Positions 26,429 through 35,327 of a stretch of 64,000 nucleotides of DNA are shown here, piece after piece; position 1 is the stretch's first letter; each line of letters opens with the position of its first letter. Source of the DNA: Paenibacillus sp. FSL H7-0737. Lineage in GTDB: Bacteria > Bacillota > Bacilli > Paenibacillales > Paenibacillaceae. The translations under genes were made by a program, and so were the position numbers. The notes beneath the pieces are model-generated. The model did no database searches and was not told the origin of the DNA. It saw nothing but the letters and a program-made list of their open reading frames with translations. The DNA lies in assembly GCF_000758545.1 (NCBI RefSeq), contig NZ_CP009279.1:4898001-4962000 (forward strand). The letters run 5' to 3'.

Positions 26429-26752
26429 TCAATCCCCCATTGGTCCTTTAGATCCCCTTAGAGCAATCGCTTCAGTTACGATTTGTGCCAAGTCATCATT
26501 TCCAAAAAGCGAAAGTACACCCAAAACGGTGTCATCAGAAATGTCCCCCGCTTCCTCTGCGGAAACCGTGAGGGCAAGTGCCTGACGCAAGGCTTCATTC
26601 CCTTCCTGCTGCGGATAAGCCTGCAAGTATAGAGCATGTGGATCGAGTCCATTATTTACACACCACTGAGCGAATACAAGAATCATCATCTCTTCTTCGC
26701 GCTTATAACTTTCGATGATCTGTTCCTCCACTAATTTACGGTTATCCTCCAT
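26429..26752 (-). CDS. Hypothetical small acidic protein
   Basis: A 107-residue acidic, mostly helical protein (MEDNRKLVEEQIIESYKREEEMM...) with no recognised family. The start at 26752 follows AAAGGAG; a longer reading frame would overlap the upstream oxidoreductase gene. The stop-to-start gap from that gene is 25 bp, so the two are probably co-transcribed. Confidence 0.75.
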   Translation of the reverse strand: MEDNRKLVEEQIIESYKREEEMMILVFAQWCVNNGLDPHALYLQAYPQQEGNEALRQALALTVSAEEAGDISDDTVLGVLSLFGNDDLAQIVTEAIALRGSKGPMGD

Positions 26753-26777
26753 ATATTCTTCTCCTTTCTCAGAGACC

Positions 26778-27713
26778 TCATTCAGCAAGCTGTGCCGCCA
26801 GCATATGACTAGGCAGTACCGCTGAAGCAGCAATGCTGCAAAGCTCTGGTGTATTTATGTTGCTAAGAAAATTATTGACCACTCCACTAAAACCTCTTCT
26901 ATCGAGTATAGTATCCCAGCTTCCAAAGCCTTGAATATGCGGTAAGGCATCCTTTTCATAAAGAATGGCCTTGTCCAGATCCATTACTTCCACCGATCTG
27001 CCATTTCCGTGCAGCTCAAGCTTCTCCAGATTCACTCCAGCTTGACGAACCATGCTGTACATCCCTACTGCGCTATGATTCCAGCCCAACATTCCAGATG
27101 CCTGCAGCAGACGACCTTCTCCACTAGAGTGAAGATGACTACGAAGCAGTTCATAATGATCTCCGCACAACCACAACAGCAGGTCAAGCAGATGGATCAG
27201 ATCATCATGCACGGTTTCGCGGCTGCTGCCTGTTTGTAGCTTCGTTCGATGTTTAATCGCATTGCAATGACTAATTCCGCCAACTTCTTCAAGCCATTGC
27301 TTGGCGGTGACATACATTGGGGCAAAACGGCGATTAAAGCCCACTCCTAGCAAAAGCCCCTTATCTTGTGCTAGCTCTGCCATCCTTCTGGACTCTTCTA
27401 GATCATAGGAAAGTGGTTTATCTACATATACCGAAATCCCACGTTCGAGACATTTTGTTACTATATCATAATGAGTAGTTGTTGGGCTATGTACAAATAC
27501 TGCATCCAGATCCCAAGATAACAGCTCTTCCAGATTAGTCGTCCCTTTAGGAAAACGGTAGGTATGAACGGCCTGCTCCACCGTTGTCGGTGAATGACTA
27601 AGAACACCAACTACCTCGGCATAATCATGCTGAGAGAGCAGTGGTAAATATACTTTGCCGGCTATATTGCCGATTCCTATTATGGCGACTCTTTTACGTT
27701 CAGGTACAATCAC
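26778..27713 (-). CDS. Gfo/Idh/MocA-family oxidoreductase
   Basis: A NAD(P)-dependent sugar or polyol dehydrogenase-like protein of 311 residues. The Rossmann start VAIIGIGNIAGKVYLPLL (residues 9-26) and the catalytic-lysine motif YVDKPLSYDLEESRRM near residue 100 are present. HDDLIHLLDLLLW supplies the downstream conserved region. The start is GTG at 27713 after GGGGG. It forms a small operon with the downstream 107-residue gene. The substrate is unknown. Confidence 0.88.
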   Translation of the reverse strand: MIVPERKRVAIIGIGNIAGKVYLPLLSQHDYAEVVGVLSHSPTTVEQAVHTYRFPKGTTNLEELLSWDLDAVFVHSPTTTHYDIVTKCLERGISVYVDKPLSYDLEESRRMAELAQDKGLLLGVGFNRRFAPMYVTAKQWLEEVGGISHCNAIKHRTKLQTGSSRETVHDDLIHLLDLLLWLCGDHYELLRSHLHSSGEGRLLQASGMLGWNHSAVGMYSMVRQAGVNLEKLELHGNGRSVEVMDLDKAILYEKDALPHIQGFGSWDTILDRRGFSGVVNNFLSNINTPELCSIAASAVLPSHMLAAQLAE

Positions 27714-27878
27714 TGATCCATCCCCCTCTTAACACTTCAATATATCGTTCTTTTCTCTTTGTTCTCTACAAATGCTATTATACCTGCTTCTCATTCTCTG
27801 ACAATTGATCTTTGCTTCAATATTTACTTCATATCCCGTATGATGAGATGAATGAGTGGAAGAAGGGGCATATTATCT

Positions 27879-28499
27879 ATGAAGAAATGGTTCTCGATTG
27901 TTCTTTATGTTTCGGGTACAATCCTTGCGTTTATCTACAGATATGACATCCTAATCTGGATGAAAGAGGATCATAATCTTTTCAGTTCTATAGGGATTGC
28001 AACTTTACTGGCCCTGTTTCCAGTTGTCCCTTATAAAGCTGTCATCGGATTCTTCGGTTATGCATACGGAGGTTTAGTGGGAGCCTTGATTTGCTGGCTA
28101 GCTACTAATTTGGCTGCCGCAATCCTTTTTGGTGTTGTGAAGTACTTGTTTCAAAGCCAAGCGAGAGCTTATTTAGCCTCCATTCCCGCACTCGAAAAGT
28201 TCACAGTAGGCATTGAGCGGCGACCTTTCGCTTCGATTGTCCTAGCACGACTCATGCCAATCATTCCCCAAACAGCGGTTAACATCTACGCTGGAGCTGC
28301 CGGTCTACCTTTTTGGAGCTATATTGCTGCTTCCGGCATAGGAAAAATACCGGGAATTGCATTATACGCTTTCCTTGGGGATCATCTGTTTCAGGACCTT
28401 GTAAGTGCGGTTATTGCCATCATCGCCTATGCCGCTGTGCTAATTATCGCTGGACTGAGCTTGCGCCCGCGCTCTCAAGAAGCGAAGAACAGCCGATAG
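27879..28499 (+). CDS. TVP38/TMEM64-family membrane protein
   Basis: A 206-residue integral membrane protein of the DedA/VTT superfamily, proposed to move lipids across membranes. The pattern FGYAYGGLVGALICW, then FASIVLARLMPIIPQTAVNIYAGAAGLPFWSY (the reentrant-loop region with Arg and Pro) is typical. The ATG at 27879 follows AAGGGG; the earlier in-frame ATG at 27852 lacks a ribosome site. It runs in the same direction as msrAB, 99 bp upstream of it. Confidence 0.88.
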   Translation: MKKWFSIVLYVSGTILAFIYRYDILIWMKEDHNLFSSIGIATLLALFPVVPYKAVIGFFGYAYGGLVGALICWLATNLAAAILFGVVKYLFQSQARAYLASIPALEKFTVGIERRPFASIVLARLMPIIPQTAVNIYAGAAGLPFWSYIAASGIGKIPGIALYAFLGDHLFQDLVSAVIAIIAYAAVLIIAGLSLRPRSQEAKNSR

Positions 28500-28598
28500 C
28501 GAAAGAACTTATCGGTTACAAACTGGCAGGCAGTTAGTATTTGCTTTATAATTAAATTGTGATCTATTTAATTGCATTATGTGAATGGAGGGATATCA

Positions 28599-29585
28599 AT
28601 GAGTGAACATCAGACTAACCATATAAATACCAAGACAGAAAAAGCAACCTTTGCAGGTGGATGCTTCTGGTGCATGGTCTCGCCGTTCGAAGAATTGCCA
28701 GGTATCATTAGTGTCGTCTCTGGCTATACCGGCGGTCATACAGTGAACCCAACCTATGAAGAAGTTTGTTCTGAAACGACAGGACATGTTGAAGCTGTAC
28801 AAATTACGTTCAATCCAGATATTTTCCCTTATAGCAAGTTACTTGAGCTGTTCTGGCAGCAAATTGACCCTACCGACGCAGGTGGACAATTCCATGATCG
28901 CGGGACTTCTTACGGAACAGCAATCTTTACCCATTCGGAGGAACAAAAAGAACAAGCAGAAGCTTCCAAGGCAGCTCTGCAAGCAAGCGGTCGGTTCTCT
29001 AGTCCGATCGTAACCCCGATTCTCCCGGCAGCCACCTTCTATCCTGCCGAAGAATATCATCAAGGTTACCATCATAAGAATCCAGGCCACTACAAACGTT
29101 ATCGCAAAGGTTCTGGCCGAGAGGATTTTATCGAAACCCACTGGACACATAAAGAGGACAAACAAAGTTTGAAAGAACGTTTAACCCCTCTTCAATATGA
29201 AGTCACTCAGAACAGTGCAACAGAATCTCCTTTCCGGAATGATTTTTGGGATCACCATGGAGATGGTATTTATGTAGACATCGTATCTGGCGAACCGTTA
29301 TTCAGCTCGCAGGATAAATACGATTCCGGTTGCGGCTGGCCAAGCTTCACTCGTCCGATCCGGGACTACGCTGTGAAGGAAAAGACGGATCTCAGCCATT
29401 TGATGGTCCGCACTGAGGTGCGCAGCAAAGTAGCGGATTCCCATCTAGGCCATGTCTTTGACGATGGTCCCGGAGAAAACGGTTTACGCTACTGCATAAA
29501 TTCGGCGGCGCTACGATTTGTACCGAAAGAGGATTTGGAGAAGGAAGGATACGGGGAGTATCGCATACTCTTCCAGCCTGCCTAA
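28599..29585 (+). CDS. msrAB: Fused peptide methionine sulfoxide reductase MsrA/MsrB
   Basis: Repairs both stereoisomers of methionine sulfoxide. The MsrA domain (about 10-170) has its catalytic Cys in FAGGCFWCMV and the EEYHQGYHHKNPGHY region. The MsrB domain (about 185-325) has SGCGWPSF, SHLGHVFDDGP and the catalytic Cys in RYCINSAALRF. MsrB often binds zinc through two CXXC pairs; none is visible here. The start is the ATG at 28599 after GGAGGG. It is cytosolic and ends with a strong bidirectional terminator. Confidence 0.96.
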   Translation: MSEHQTNHINTKTEKATFAGGCFWCMVSPFEELPGIISVVSGYTGGHTVNPTYEEVCSETTGHVEAVQITFNPDIFPYSKLLELFWQQIDPTDAGGQFHDRGTSYGTAIFTHSEEQKEQAEASKAALQASGRFSSPIVTPILPAATFYPAEEYHQGYHHKNPGHYKRYRKGSGREDFIETHWTHKEDKQSLKERLTPLQYEVTQNSATESPFRNDFWDHHGDGIYVDIVSGEPLFSSQDKYDSGCGWPSFTRPIRDYAVKEKTDLSHLMVRTEVRSKVADSHLGHVFDDGPGENGLRYCINSAALRFVPKEDLEKEGYGEYRILFQPA

Positions 29586-29604
29586 ACATCAATCCTCAGC
29601 ACAT

Positions 29605-29646
29605 AAAAAACGGTTGTCGTCCTTTTAGGATGACAACCGTTTTTTT
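29605..29646. terminator. Bidirectional terminator after msrAB
   Basis: The hairpin AAACGGTTGTCGTCC / GGATGACAACCGTTT has a TTTTA loop and A6/T6 flanks, 20 nt after the msrAB stop. Confidence 0.93.
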
Positions 29647-29652
29647 CTCTTA

Positions 29653-29749
29653 AAATATAAGAATAATGTATAAGTTTCACATTATACATTATTCTTATAT
29701 TTCTCGCATAAACGCTTACCGTCTTTATAAAGACGGTAAGCGTTTATGC
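29653..29749 (-). repeat. Two-hairpin palindromic element, copy A
   Basis: Hairpin 1 (29706-29749) is a perfect 44-bp palindrome with arms GCATAAACGCTTACCGTC... Hairpin 2 (29653-29702) has perfect 21-bp arms around an 8-nt loop. The spacer GAGAAATATAAG-type join matches the other copies at 35.2, 35.3, 46.5 and 54.4 kb. Confidence 0.85.
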
Positions 29750-29757
29750 TTGTAGGG

Positions 29758-30888
29758 CTATTCTTTCTTTGAGTCCTCTGAGTCCTTATTAGCCTTCGAA
29801 TTATCCTCTGAAACCGCCTCCTTAGGCTCTGTTGCCGCAGGGATGGCTTGCTCTCTGTTCAGCTCCTTATTTCGCTGACGAATTCTCTCGGTCTGCTGCT
29901 CCCGACGCTCGCGAATATTTTTACGGGAAACTAATACAATAGCTAAAATAATGGCAGCCCCGATAAGTATCGGTAACGCTCCTGCAAGGATAACGACAAT
30001 CCACTGAAACATCACAGATAGTGCATTTAAGCTTCCGTTTAGAGCATCTGAAGCACGTTCCAGTAACGGCCCTTGCTCCTTCTTCTCTTTGACAGCAATA
30101 CTTTCATCCGTCTGATACACTCTCAATTCTACCGTAGAAAAGGATACATTCTGATTGATATAACGCATTCTACCTTTAATCTGCTCAATGCTTTCTTGAA
30201 TCGAACCAAGCTCGTTCGCGAAGGCGACCAGATCAGTGGATTTCGTCGCTTTTTTCATAAACTCTGTATATTGTGCTTCCATTAGCTGTTTTGCCTTCAA
30301 ACGTGACTCCAGATCAACATACTCTTCTGAGACATCCTGACCTTGAATGCTGCGCTGTAGAGATTCGTGTTTTACTTGTTCTAATTTATTCAGAAAAGGT
30401 GAGAATCCGGAGGCAGGCACCTTAAGGATAAACGTCCCACCTTGCTCGTACTGCGACATATTTTCATTAAACTCAATAATATATCCATTGGCCATGGTTA
30501 CTAAATTACGTATTTCAGTCTGTGCTTTTCCATAGTCTTCTACTTCCATGTTAAGATTCGCTTTATAGATCAGCTTCTTGTTCAAGCCCGCTACTACATC
30601 GCTACCAGTAAATCCTGCACTTGCTTGATCTGTATTTTCTGATGTGGAGCCCTTTACAGCCATATTCTCGCTGCCAGTTGCTTCTGCCTCAGGAGCTGCC
30701 GAAGTGCTTTGATCCGCTGTTGAGGCCATCGAGCTTTGCGATTGTACCTCTACTGCTGCGTCGTTACTCGTACTACCATTTTCTTTTGCCAAACTATCAG
30801 CCGCTGAATTTCTATCCGCTGAGCCACAACCCGCCAAGACTACCGTAAGAATTAATAAACATAAGTAATGCAGACCCCATTTGCGCAT
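29758..30888 (-). CDS. DUF4349-type membrane-anchored lipoprotein
   Basis: A 376-residue exported protein. A signal peptide with lipobox VVLAGCG is followed by a Ser/Ala/Thr-rich linker (about 25-110), a DUF4349-like region with LIYKANLNMEVEDYGKAQTEI and a coiled coil (VDLESRLKAKQLMEAQYTEFM), one membrane helix (WIVVILAGALPILIGAAIIL) and a charged cytosolic tail rich in Glu, Lys and Asn. It would be anchored at both ends. The function of DUF4349 is unknown. The ATG at 30888 is chosen because GGAGG lies 7 nt upstream; other in-frame starts are badly placed. Confidence 0.85.
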   Translation of the reverse strand: MRKWGLHYLCLLILTVVLAGCGSADRNSAADSLAKENGSTSNDAAVEVQSQSSMASTADQSTSAAPEAEATGSENMAVKGSTSENTDQASAGFTGSDVVAGLNKKLIYKANLNMEVEDYGKAQTEIRNLVTMANGYIIEFNENMSQYEQGGTFILKVPASGFSPFLNKLEQVKHESLQRSIQGQDVSEEYVDLESRLKAKQLMEAQYTEFMKKATKSTDLVAFANELGSIQESIEQIKGRMRYINQNVSFSTVELRVYQTDESIAVKEKKEQGPLLERASDALNGSLNALSVMFQWIVVILAGALPILIGAAIILAIVLVSRKNIRERREQQTERIRQRNKELNREQAIPAATEPKEAVSEDNSKANKDSEDSKKE

Positions 30889-31064
30889 TCTCATTCCTCC
30901 AAAAATGTAATAGATACCGCTTGCACGGATCATAATATCGTTACGGAATGTCTTGTTCTAAGCAGATCTCTTCCGTCACTCTTTACTAAGACGTTCCAAA
31001 ACTTGGAAGGTTGCACTGAAAAATGGAATTGTGTACAGTTTCTTATGAATTATGTTCTCTAAAT

Positions 31065-31098
31065 AAAAAAAAGAGTCGCATTTCTGCAACTCTTTTAG
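31065..31098 (-). terminator. Terminator after the 31.1-kb secreted-protein gene
   Basis: AAAAGAGTCGCA / TGCAACTCTTTT hairpin with A8 at the downstream side (T8 on the minus strand), 28 nt beyond the stop. Confidence 0.9.
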
Positions 31099-31125
31099 TT
31101 TAAGCTGTTATTTTTCAAGCAAAAA

Positions 31126-31905
31126 TCAACCTGGGTTAGAAGCGCTTTGTTTAATGGCATATACGCCATCTGGTAACGAACCGCTTAATAATCTCGCCAT
31201 GTAAATATCAACATCATAACTAGTAGTGCCTACAAGAACTGAAGAACCCTGAACATTGGCATAGGTCTTCTCCGTAATCACACCAAATGAGTTATTCATA
31301 ATCGGCGTGTATTCCATCCAAGCATAATTGTAAGGATTCACTGATGCAGTTGTCGTGTTACTGCCACCATAAGTATTAGACCATGATGAGCCACCAGTAA
31401 TACCAGTACTTACAGCTGTTTGTTTTGCGGTTACACCAAAGCTTGTATTCGCGATATAGCCTTGAGATACTGAATAGCTAATGTTTAACAACGAATTTGC
31501 AGAAGCACTATTATATACAGGCTGAGAGATTCTTCTAGTTAAACCACTTCTAGTAACATATGAGACATAACCATTTTGTTGGTAGGAGTATATCGTTGTT
31601 TGATAAGCATCTCTAGGTGCAATTACAGAAGCGTCATCAAAGGAAGAGTCCGTTATGAACAGGGGTATACTTGGTATCAGCCCCTCTTTAGCAGCTTCTA
31701 AAGCTTGACCTTGTGCAAGAATTTCATTGTACTCCTCTACTGAAATTTCTGACAATCCCGTAGCTGAGGCTTTGTAGACTTTTATGATTTCTGATTCACT
31801 TATTTGAGGAGCTTGGTCATTATGTACACCTTCTGCACCTGCATAAATAGGTAAGCACAAGATGAGCATTAAGGCAAAAGGGAATAGTAATAACTTTTTC
31901 AACAT
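31126..31905 (-). CDS. Secreted protein of unknown function
   Basis: A 259-residue protein with a Sec signal peptide (MLKKLLLFPFALMLILCLPIYAGAEG; cleavage probably after the AGA). The mature part has a short helical segment, then a Ser/Thr/Asn/Tyr-rich, probably beta-structured domain. No family or catalytic motif is recognised. The start is the ATG at 31905, 7 nt after GGAGG; an ATG two codons upstream is too close. It is monocistronic and may be a cell-surface or secreted factor. Confidence 0.75.
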   Translation of the reverse strand: MLKKLLLFPFALMLILCLPIYAGAEGVHNDQAPQISESEIIKVYKASATGLSEISVEEYNEILAQGQALEAAKEGLIPSIPLFITDSSFDDASVIAPRDAYQTTIYSYQQNGYVSYVTRSGLTRRISQPVYNSASANSLLNISYSVSQGYIANTSFGVTAKQTAVSTGITGGSSWSNTYGGSNTTTASVNPYNYAWMEYTPIMNNSFGVITEKTYANVQGSSVLVGTTSYDVDIYMARLLSGSLPDGVYAIKQSASNPG

Positions 31906-32093
31906 CTTCATCCTCCAATATTTCAGATTAGGAGCGGCCGTTCCCTATCGAAAATATTACCATATAATTCTTGTAATAATATAGATATTTAGAATTATTT
32001 TCTATTTTTAGGCATGTAAGTAATAAGTATCTTTTGTGCTTTTTTATAATTTTTTGTATAACTTTGTCACATTTCTGTTATCGAATAACCCAT

Positions 32094-32122
32094 TTGCTTA
32101 CACACACTTTATTTGGTACAAT
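32094..32122 (+). promoter_or_regulatory. Strong sigma-A-type promoter of the DUF1540 gene
   Basis: TTGCTT (32094-32099) and TACAAT (32117-32122) are separated by exactly 17 bp, giving a start near 32129 and a leader of about 146 nt. Confidence 0.75.
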
Positions 32123-32151
32123 TACCACGTCTAAACACGTAAAAAAATACC

Positions 32152-32240
32152 AAAAAACCCTCTATTCATAATGAATGAGGGCAGAACACGGTTCTGTTCG
32201 GACAAGCTCCACCTTGTTGAACAGAGAAGTTTTTTAATAA
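32152..32240 (+). ncRNA. Structured leader of the DUF1540 gene (two hairpins)
   Basis: Two adjacent hairpins occupy the leader: CCCTCTATTCAT / ATGAATGAGGG (32158-32182), and CTGTTCGGACAAG / CTTGTTGAACAG followed by GAGAAG and TTTTTT. The second looks like a plus-strand intrinsic terminator; the first has T6 on the minus strand. It could be an attenuator or a small RNA. No known riboswitch class is recognised. Confidence 0.5.
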
Positions 32241-32274
32241 TGCTGTCTATTACTAAAAGGGGAGGTGAACCCTC

Positions 32275-32427
32275 ATGGCAAAAGACGTAATTTGCGAAGT
32301 TAACTCCTGCACCCACTGGGCAGAAGAGAACAAATGCAGTGCTGATTCTATCTTTGTAGCTTTCCACAGCTCCCAAGAACCTACACGTGCAGAAGAAACA
32401 GATTGCAAGACTTTCGAAAGCAAATAA
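32275..32427 (+). CDS. DUF1540-family small Cys-rich protein
   Basis: A 50-residue protein, too short for routine ORF cut-offs. It starts MAKDVICEVNSCTHWAEENK and ends ETDCKTFESK; the four Cys residues spaced as C-X4-C-X8-C and a final C near the end are the DUF1540 pattern, probably metal binding. The start has a perfect AGGGGAGGTG ribosome site. Function is unknown; relatives are common in spore formers. A strong promoter, structured leader and terminator frame it. Confidence 0.88.
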   Translation: MAKDVICEVNSCTHWAEENKCSADSIFVAFHSSQEPTRAEETDCKTFESK

Positions 32428-32438
32428 GGTGATGATTT

Positions 32439-32475
32439 GAAGGGACCCTCCACGGTTCCTTCTTTTCTTTTCTCA
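32439..32475 (+). terminator. Terminator after the DUF1540 gene
   Basis: GAAGGGACC-CTCCAC-GGTTCCTTC with one wobble pair, followed by TTTTCTTTTCTC, 12 nt beyond the stop. Confidence 0.8.
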
Positions 32476-32513
32476 TTCTATCAAGAATGAGAATTATTAT
32501 CAAGTGGCTGAAA

Positions 32514-32545
32514 TAAAAAGCCAGGGAGAAATTCCCCGGCTATGT
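32514..32545 (-). terminator. Terminator after metE
   Basis: AGCCGGGG / CCCTGGCT hairpin on the minus strand, then TTTTTATTTC, about 20 nt beyond the metE stop. Confidence 0.8.
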
Positions 32546-32565
32546 TTTATTGTATACCTCTTATG

Positions 32566-34866
32566 TTATTTGGAAGCACTAACTCCTGCATTTTCTCTTG
32601 CAATAGCGGCAGCCTTTACCATGTTACGAAGTGCATCTTCTGTCTCCTGCCAGCCACGTGTCTTAAGACCGCAATCCGGATTAATCCAGAACTGTTCAGG
32701 ATCAAGCACCCGCAGCGCACGATCAATATTAGCTGTCATCTCTTCTACTGTAGGAACCCGTGGACTATGGATATCATATACACCAAGACCAATTCCTTTA
32801 TCATACGCCTGCTCCTCAAAGCTAACGATCAGTTCCCCATGGCTACGTGAAGTCTCAATAGAGATAACATCTGCATCCATCGCTGAAATGGAGTCTATCA
32901 TGTCATTAAATTCGCTATAGCACATGTGGGTATGAATTTGTGTCGTAGCCTTCACATGATTCGTCGCGATACGGAACGACTTCACCGCCCAATTCAAGTA
33001 TGCCTCATGATCTTCAGCCTTCAAAGGGAGTCCTTCACGGATAGCCGGTTCATCTACTTGAATCATCTCTATGCCTGCATCCTCCAAAGCTTTAACTTCA
33101 TGACGGAGCGCTAAGGCAATTTGATTCGCTACTGCTTCCCGACTAAGATCATCACGTACGAAAGACCAATTGAGAATCGTAACAGGACCAGTCAACATGC
33201 CTTTAACAGGAAGGGAAGTTAACGACTGAGCATAGACGCTTTCTTTTACAGTCATAGGCTGGATAAAAGCTATATCCGCATAAATAACTGGTGGCTTAAC
33301 GCAGCGTGATCCGTAGGATTGAACCCAGCCATTACTAGTAAATAAGTAACCATCCAACTTCTCCCCGAAAAACTCCACCATATCGGTTCTTTCGAACTCA
33401 CCATGCACGAGTACATCCAGACCCAGCTTTTCTTGGAAAGTGATTGCATCTGCAATCTGCTCACGAACGAACCCGTCGTAACGCTCTTGATTCCATACGC
33501 CTTTACGCCATTTCAACCTTGCCTGGCGCACTTCTACAGTCTGTGGAAAGCTTCCGATTGTTGTCGTTGGCAGAAGTGGCAGCTGCCACTTCTGCTGCTG
33601 CACCTTCAGGCGCTCAGCAAAAGGTAGGCTACGTTGGTCTGGTAAATCTGTAAGTCCCAGAACTTGCTCAGCCACATCCTTACGACCGCGTTCAGGAAGT
33701 GCACGGAAGGCAGTAAGGGCTTCGCGACTGGCTGTCAACGCAGCAGCAGCTTCTGCTGTACCCTCTAAGGCTGCAGCAAGCAGGCCAAGCTCTCTAAGCT
33801 TCTCATCAGCAAAAGCTAAAGCAGCCTTAACGGTGGCCTTCAGCTTCACCTCACCCTGAACAGTAACCGGAACATGCAGCAAACTGCAAGAAGGTTGTAT
33901 AATAAGACGATCAAGTGATACATGTACACTCAGCTTCTCGATTAGCTGCAGTTTAGCATCCAGATCTGAGCGCCAGATGTTGCGTCCGTCAATAATACCC
34001 GCTCCCAGCCACTTATCCTCAGGCCAGCCAAGACGTTCAATCGATGCCAGGTTCGTCCCGCCATCATGGACAAAATCAAGACCTAAACCTTGTACCGGAA
34101 GCTTGAACAGTGCCTCCAGCGGTTCAGCAGCTTCAAAGTAAGTCTGCAGAATAATATTTAATCCAGGCACGGATTCAGCAATTTCTGTGTAAATCGAGTG
34201 AAGTAAGGATAATTCTGATTCATTAATTCCTGTAACAATCGCTGGTTCATCAATTTGTACCCAGCTTACTCCTTCTTGCTTCAGTTCCTGCAACAGCTGA
34301 ACGTAAACCGGAAGAAACCGAGCAGCAATCTTCGAAATATCCGCAGATGCAAATCCTTTTGACAACTTAAGGAATGTATAAAGGCCTAAAACCACAGGTT
34401 TACCCTCAATTCCCGCTTGGGACTTGGCAAAACGATAAGCTGCCAGTGGTTTGTTCTCGGTCAGACGCGGCGTTTGTGCACCGATCTCTGGAACGATGTA
34501 ATGATAGTTCGTATTGAACCATTTAGTCATCTCGCAAGCGGTAGCCTCAGCATTTCCTCTAGCCATCGCAAAATAAAGATCAAGCCCAATGTCGCCACCA
34601 TCATACGCATAACGTGGAGGTACGATCCCGAACATCACAGCTGTATCTAGCACATGATCGTAGAACGTAAAATCATTTACCGGAATTAAATCAATTCCTG
34701 CCTCCTGCTGAGTCTTCAAATGCTGAAGCTGAATTCCTGTCATTTCAGTACGGAACGCTTCCTCATTTATTTTTCCCGCCCAGAAGGCTTCCAACGTTTT
34801 CTTCCACTCGCGGTTTTTTCCGATTCTTGGATAGCCAAGATTGCTTACTTTTACTTTGTTCGTCAC
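32566..34866 (-). CDS. metE: Cobalamin-independent methionine synthase
   Basis: Transfers a methyl group from methyltetrahydropteroyl-triglutamate to homocysteine with no B12. The 766-residue protein has the duplicated barrel layout. The N-terminal half starts VSNLGYPRIGKNREWKK. The C-terminal half carries the zinc-site pattern HGEFERTDMVEFF, IHTHMCYSEFNDM (His and Cys ligands) and NPDCGLKTRGW (second Cys). The start is GTG at 34866, 7 nt after GGGGAG; an upstream ATG would place that ribosome site inside the gene. A cobalamin riboswitch and terminator precede it. Confidence 0.96.
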   Translation of the reverse strand: MTNKVKVSNLGYPRIGKNREWKKTLEAFWAGKINEEAFRTEMTGIQLQHLKTQQEAGIDLIPVNDFTFYDHVLDTAVMFGIVPPRYAYDGGDIGLDLYFAMARGNAEATACEMTKWFNTNYHYIVPEIGAQTPRLTENKPLAAYRFAKSQAGIEGKPVVLGLYTFLKLSKGFASADISKIAARFLPVYVQLLQELKQEGVSWVQIDEPAIVTGINESELSLLHSIYTEIAESVPGLNIILQTYFEAAEPLEALFKLPVQGLGLDFVHDGGTNLASIERLGWPEDKWLGAGIIDGRNIWRSDLDAKLQLIEKLSVHVSLDRLIIQPSCSLLHVPVTVQGEVKLKATVKAALAFADEKLRELGLLAAALEGTAEAAAALTASREALTAFRALPERGRKDVAEQVLGLTDLPDQRSLPFAERLKVQQQKWQLPLLPTTTIGSFPQTVEVRQARLKWRKGVWNQERYDGFVREQIADAITFQEKLGLDVLVHGEFERTDMVEFFGEKLDGYLFTSNGWVQSYGSRCVKPPVIYADIAFIQPMTVKESVYAQSLTSLPVKGMLTGPVTILNWSFVRDDLSREAVANQIALALRHEVKALEDAGIEMIQVDEPAIREGLPLKAEDHEAYLNWAVKSFRIATNHVKATTQIHTHMCYSEFNDMIDSISAMDADVISIETSRSHGELIVSFEEQAYDKGIGLGVYDIHSPRVPTVEEMTANIDRALRVLDPEQFWINPDCGLKTRGWQETEDALRNMVKAAAIARENAGVSASK

Positions 34867-34924
34867 TTTGCAGCTCCCCTTCTCCATCTTCTTATTTTGG
34901 ACTCGATATCACTTGCATTCCTTT

Positions 34925-34969
34925 AAAAAAGAGCGCCCTTCCCTAAAAAAGTCAAAGGGAAAGACGCCC
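34925..34969 (-). terminator. Riboswitch-linked terminator before metE
   Basis: On the minus strand GGGCGTCTTTCCCT pairs with AGGGAAGGGCGCTC and TTTTTT follows. It lies between the cobalamin aptamer and the metE ribosome site, so it is the expression platform. Confidence 0.85.
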
Positions 34970-35029
34970 ATAATATACCTATGGTTAACGTCTAACACCT
35001 TCCTATCCTCCGTAGGTGAAGCAGTGCTG

Positions 35030-35215
35030 TTGAAACAGGCAGGTCTCCTGGCTAGCGGTGTCAGCATCCTTAGCAGTCTTCCCAGCAGTAGTAAATTGCC
35101 AGTGACATATGTTGCTATGGACTCTTCCGTTACAGTGGCGGGACCGCATCGGCTTCAAACCGAATTTCCCTATTAAGCCTACCGAATTACTAATTTCCGG
35201 CAAGCACCTGTCTCC
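35030..35215 (-). ncRNA. Cobalamin riboswitch controlling metE
   Basis: Read on the minus strand, the segment carries the cobalamin-aptamer hallmarks in order: GGTGCTTGCCGG at the start, AATAGGGAA, CGGTTTGAAGCCGATGCGG, CCGCCACTGTAA, and GCCAGGAGACCTGCC near 35053-35038. Together with the downstream terminator it should switch metE off when B12 is plentiful, which implies a B12-dependent MetH elsewhere in the genome. Confidence 0.93.
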
Positions 35216-35229
35216 GATATTGTCAAGCC

Positions 35230-35314
35230 AAAACGCCTTCGGTGTCCTTATACGGACGGTAGGCGTTTATGCGAGAATTATAAGAAAGTATTTCGTGATA
35301 CTTATACTTTCTTA
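35230..35314 (+). repeat. Two-hairpin palindromic element, copy B
   Basis: Hairpin 1 AAACGCC...GGCGTTT (35231-35269) is followed by GCGAGAATTA and hairpin 2 with arms TAAGAAAGTAT / ATACTTTCTTA (35281-35291, 35304-35314). Copy C follows only 13 bp later. Confidence 0.85.
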
Positions 35315-35327
35315 TCATCCATAAGCT

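Noticed and set aside
32488..32502. Fur-box-like sequence TGAGAATTATTATCA
   Set aside because: It matches the 7-1-7 pattern well but lies between the 3' ends of two convergent genes, with no promoter nearby.
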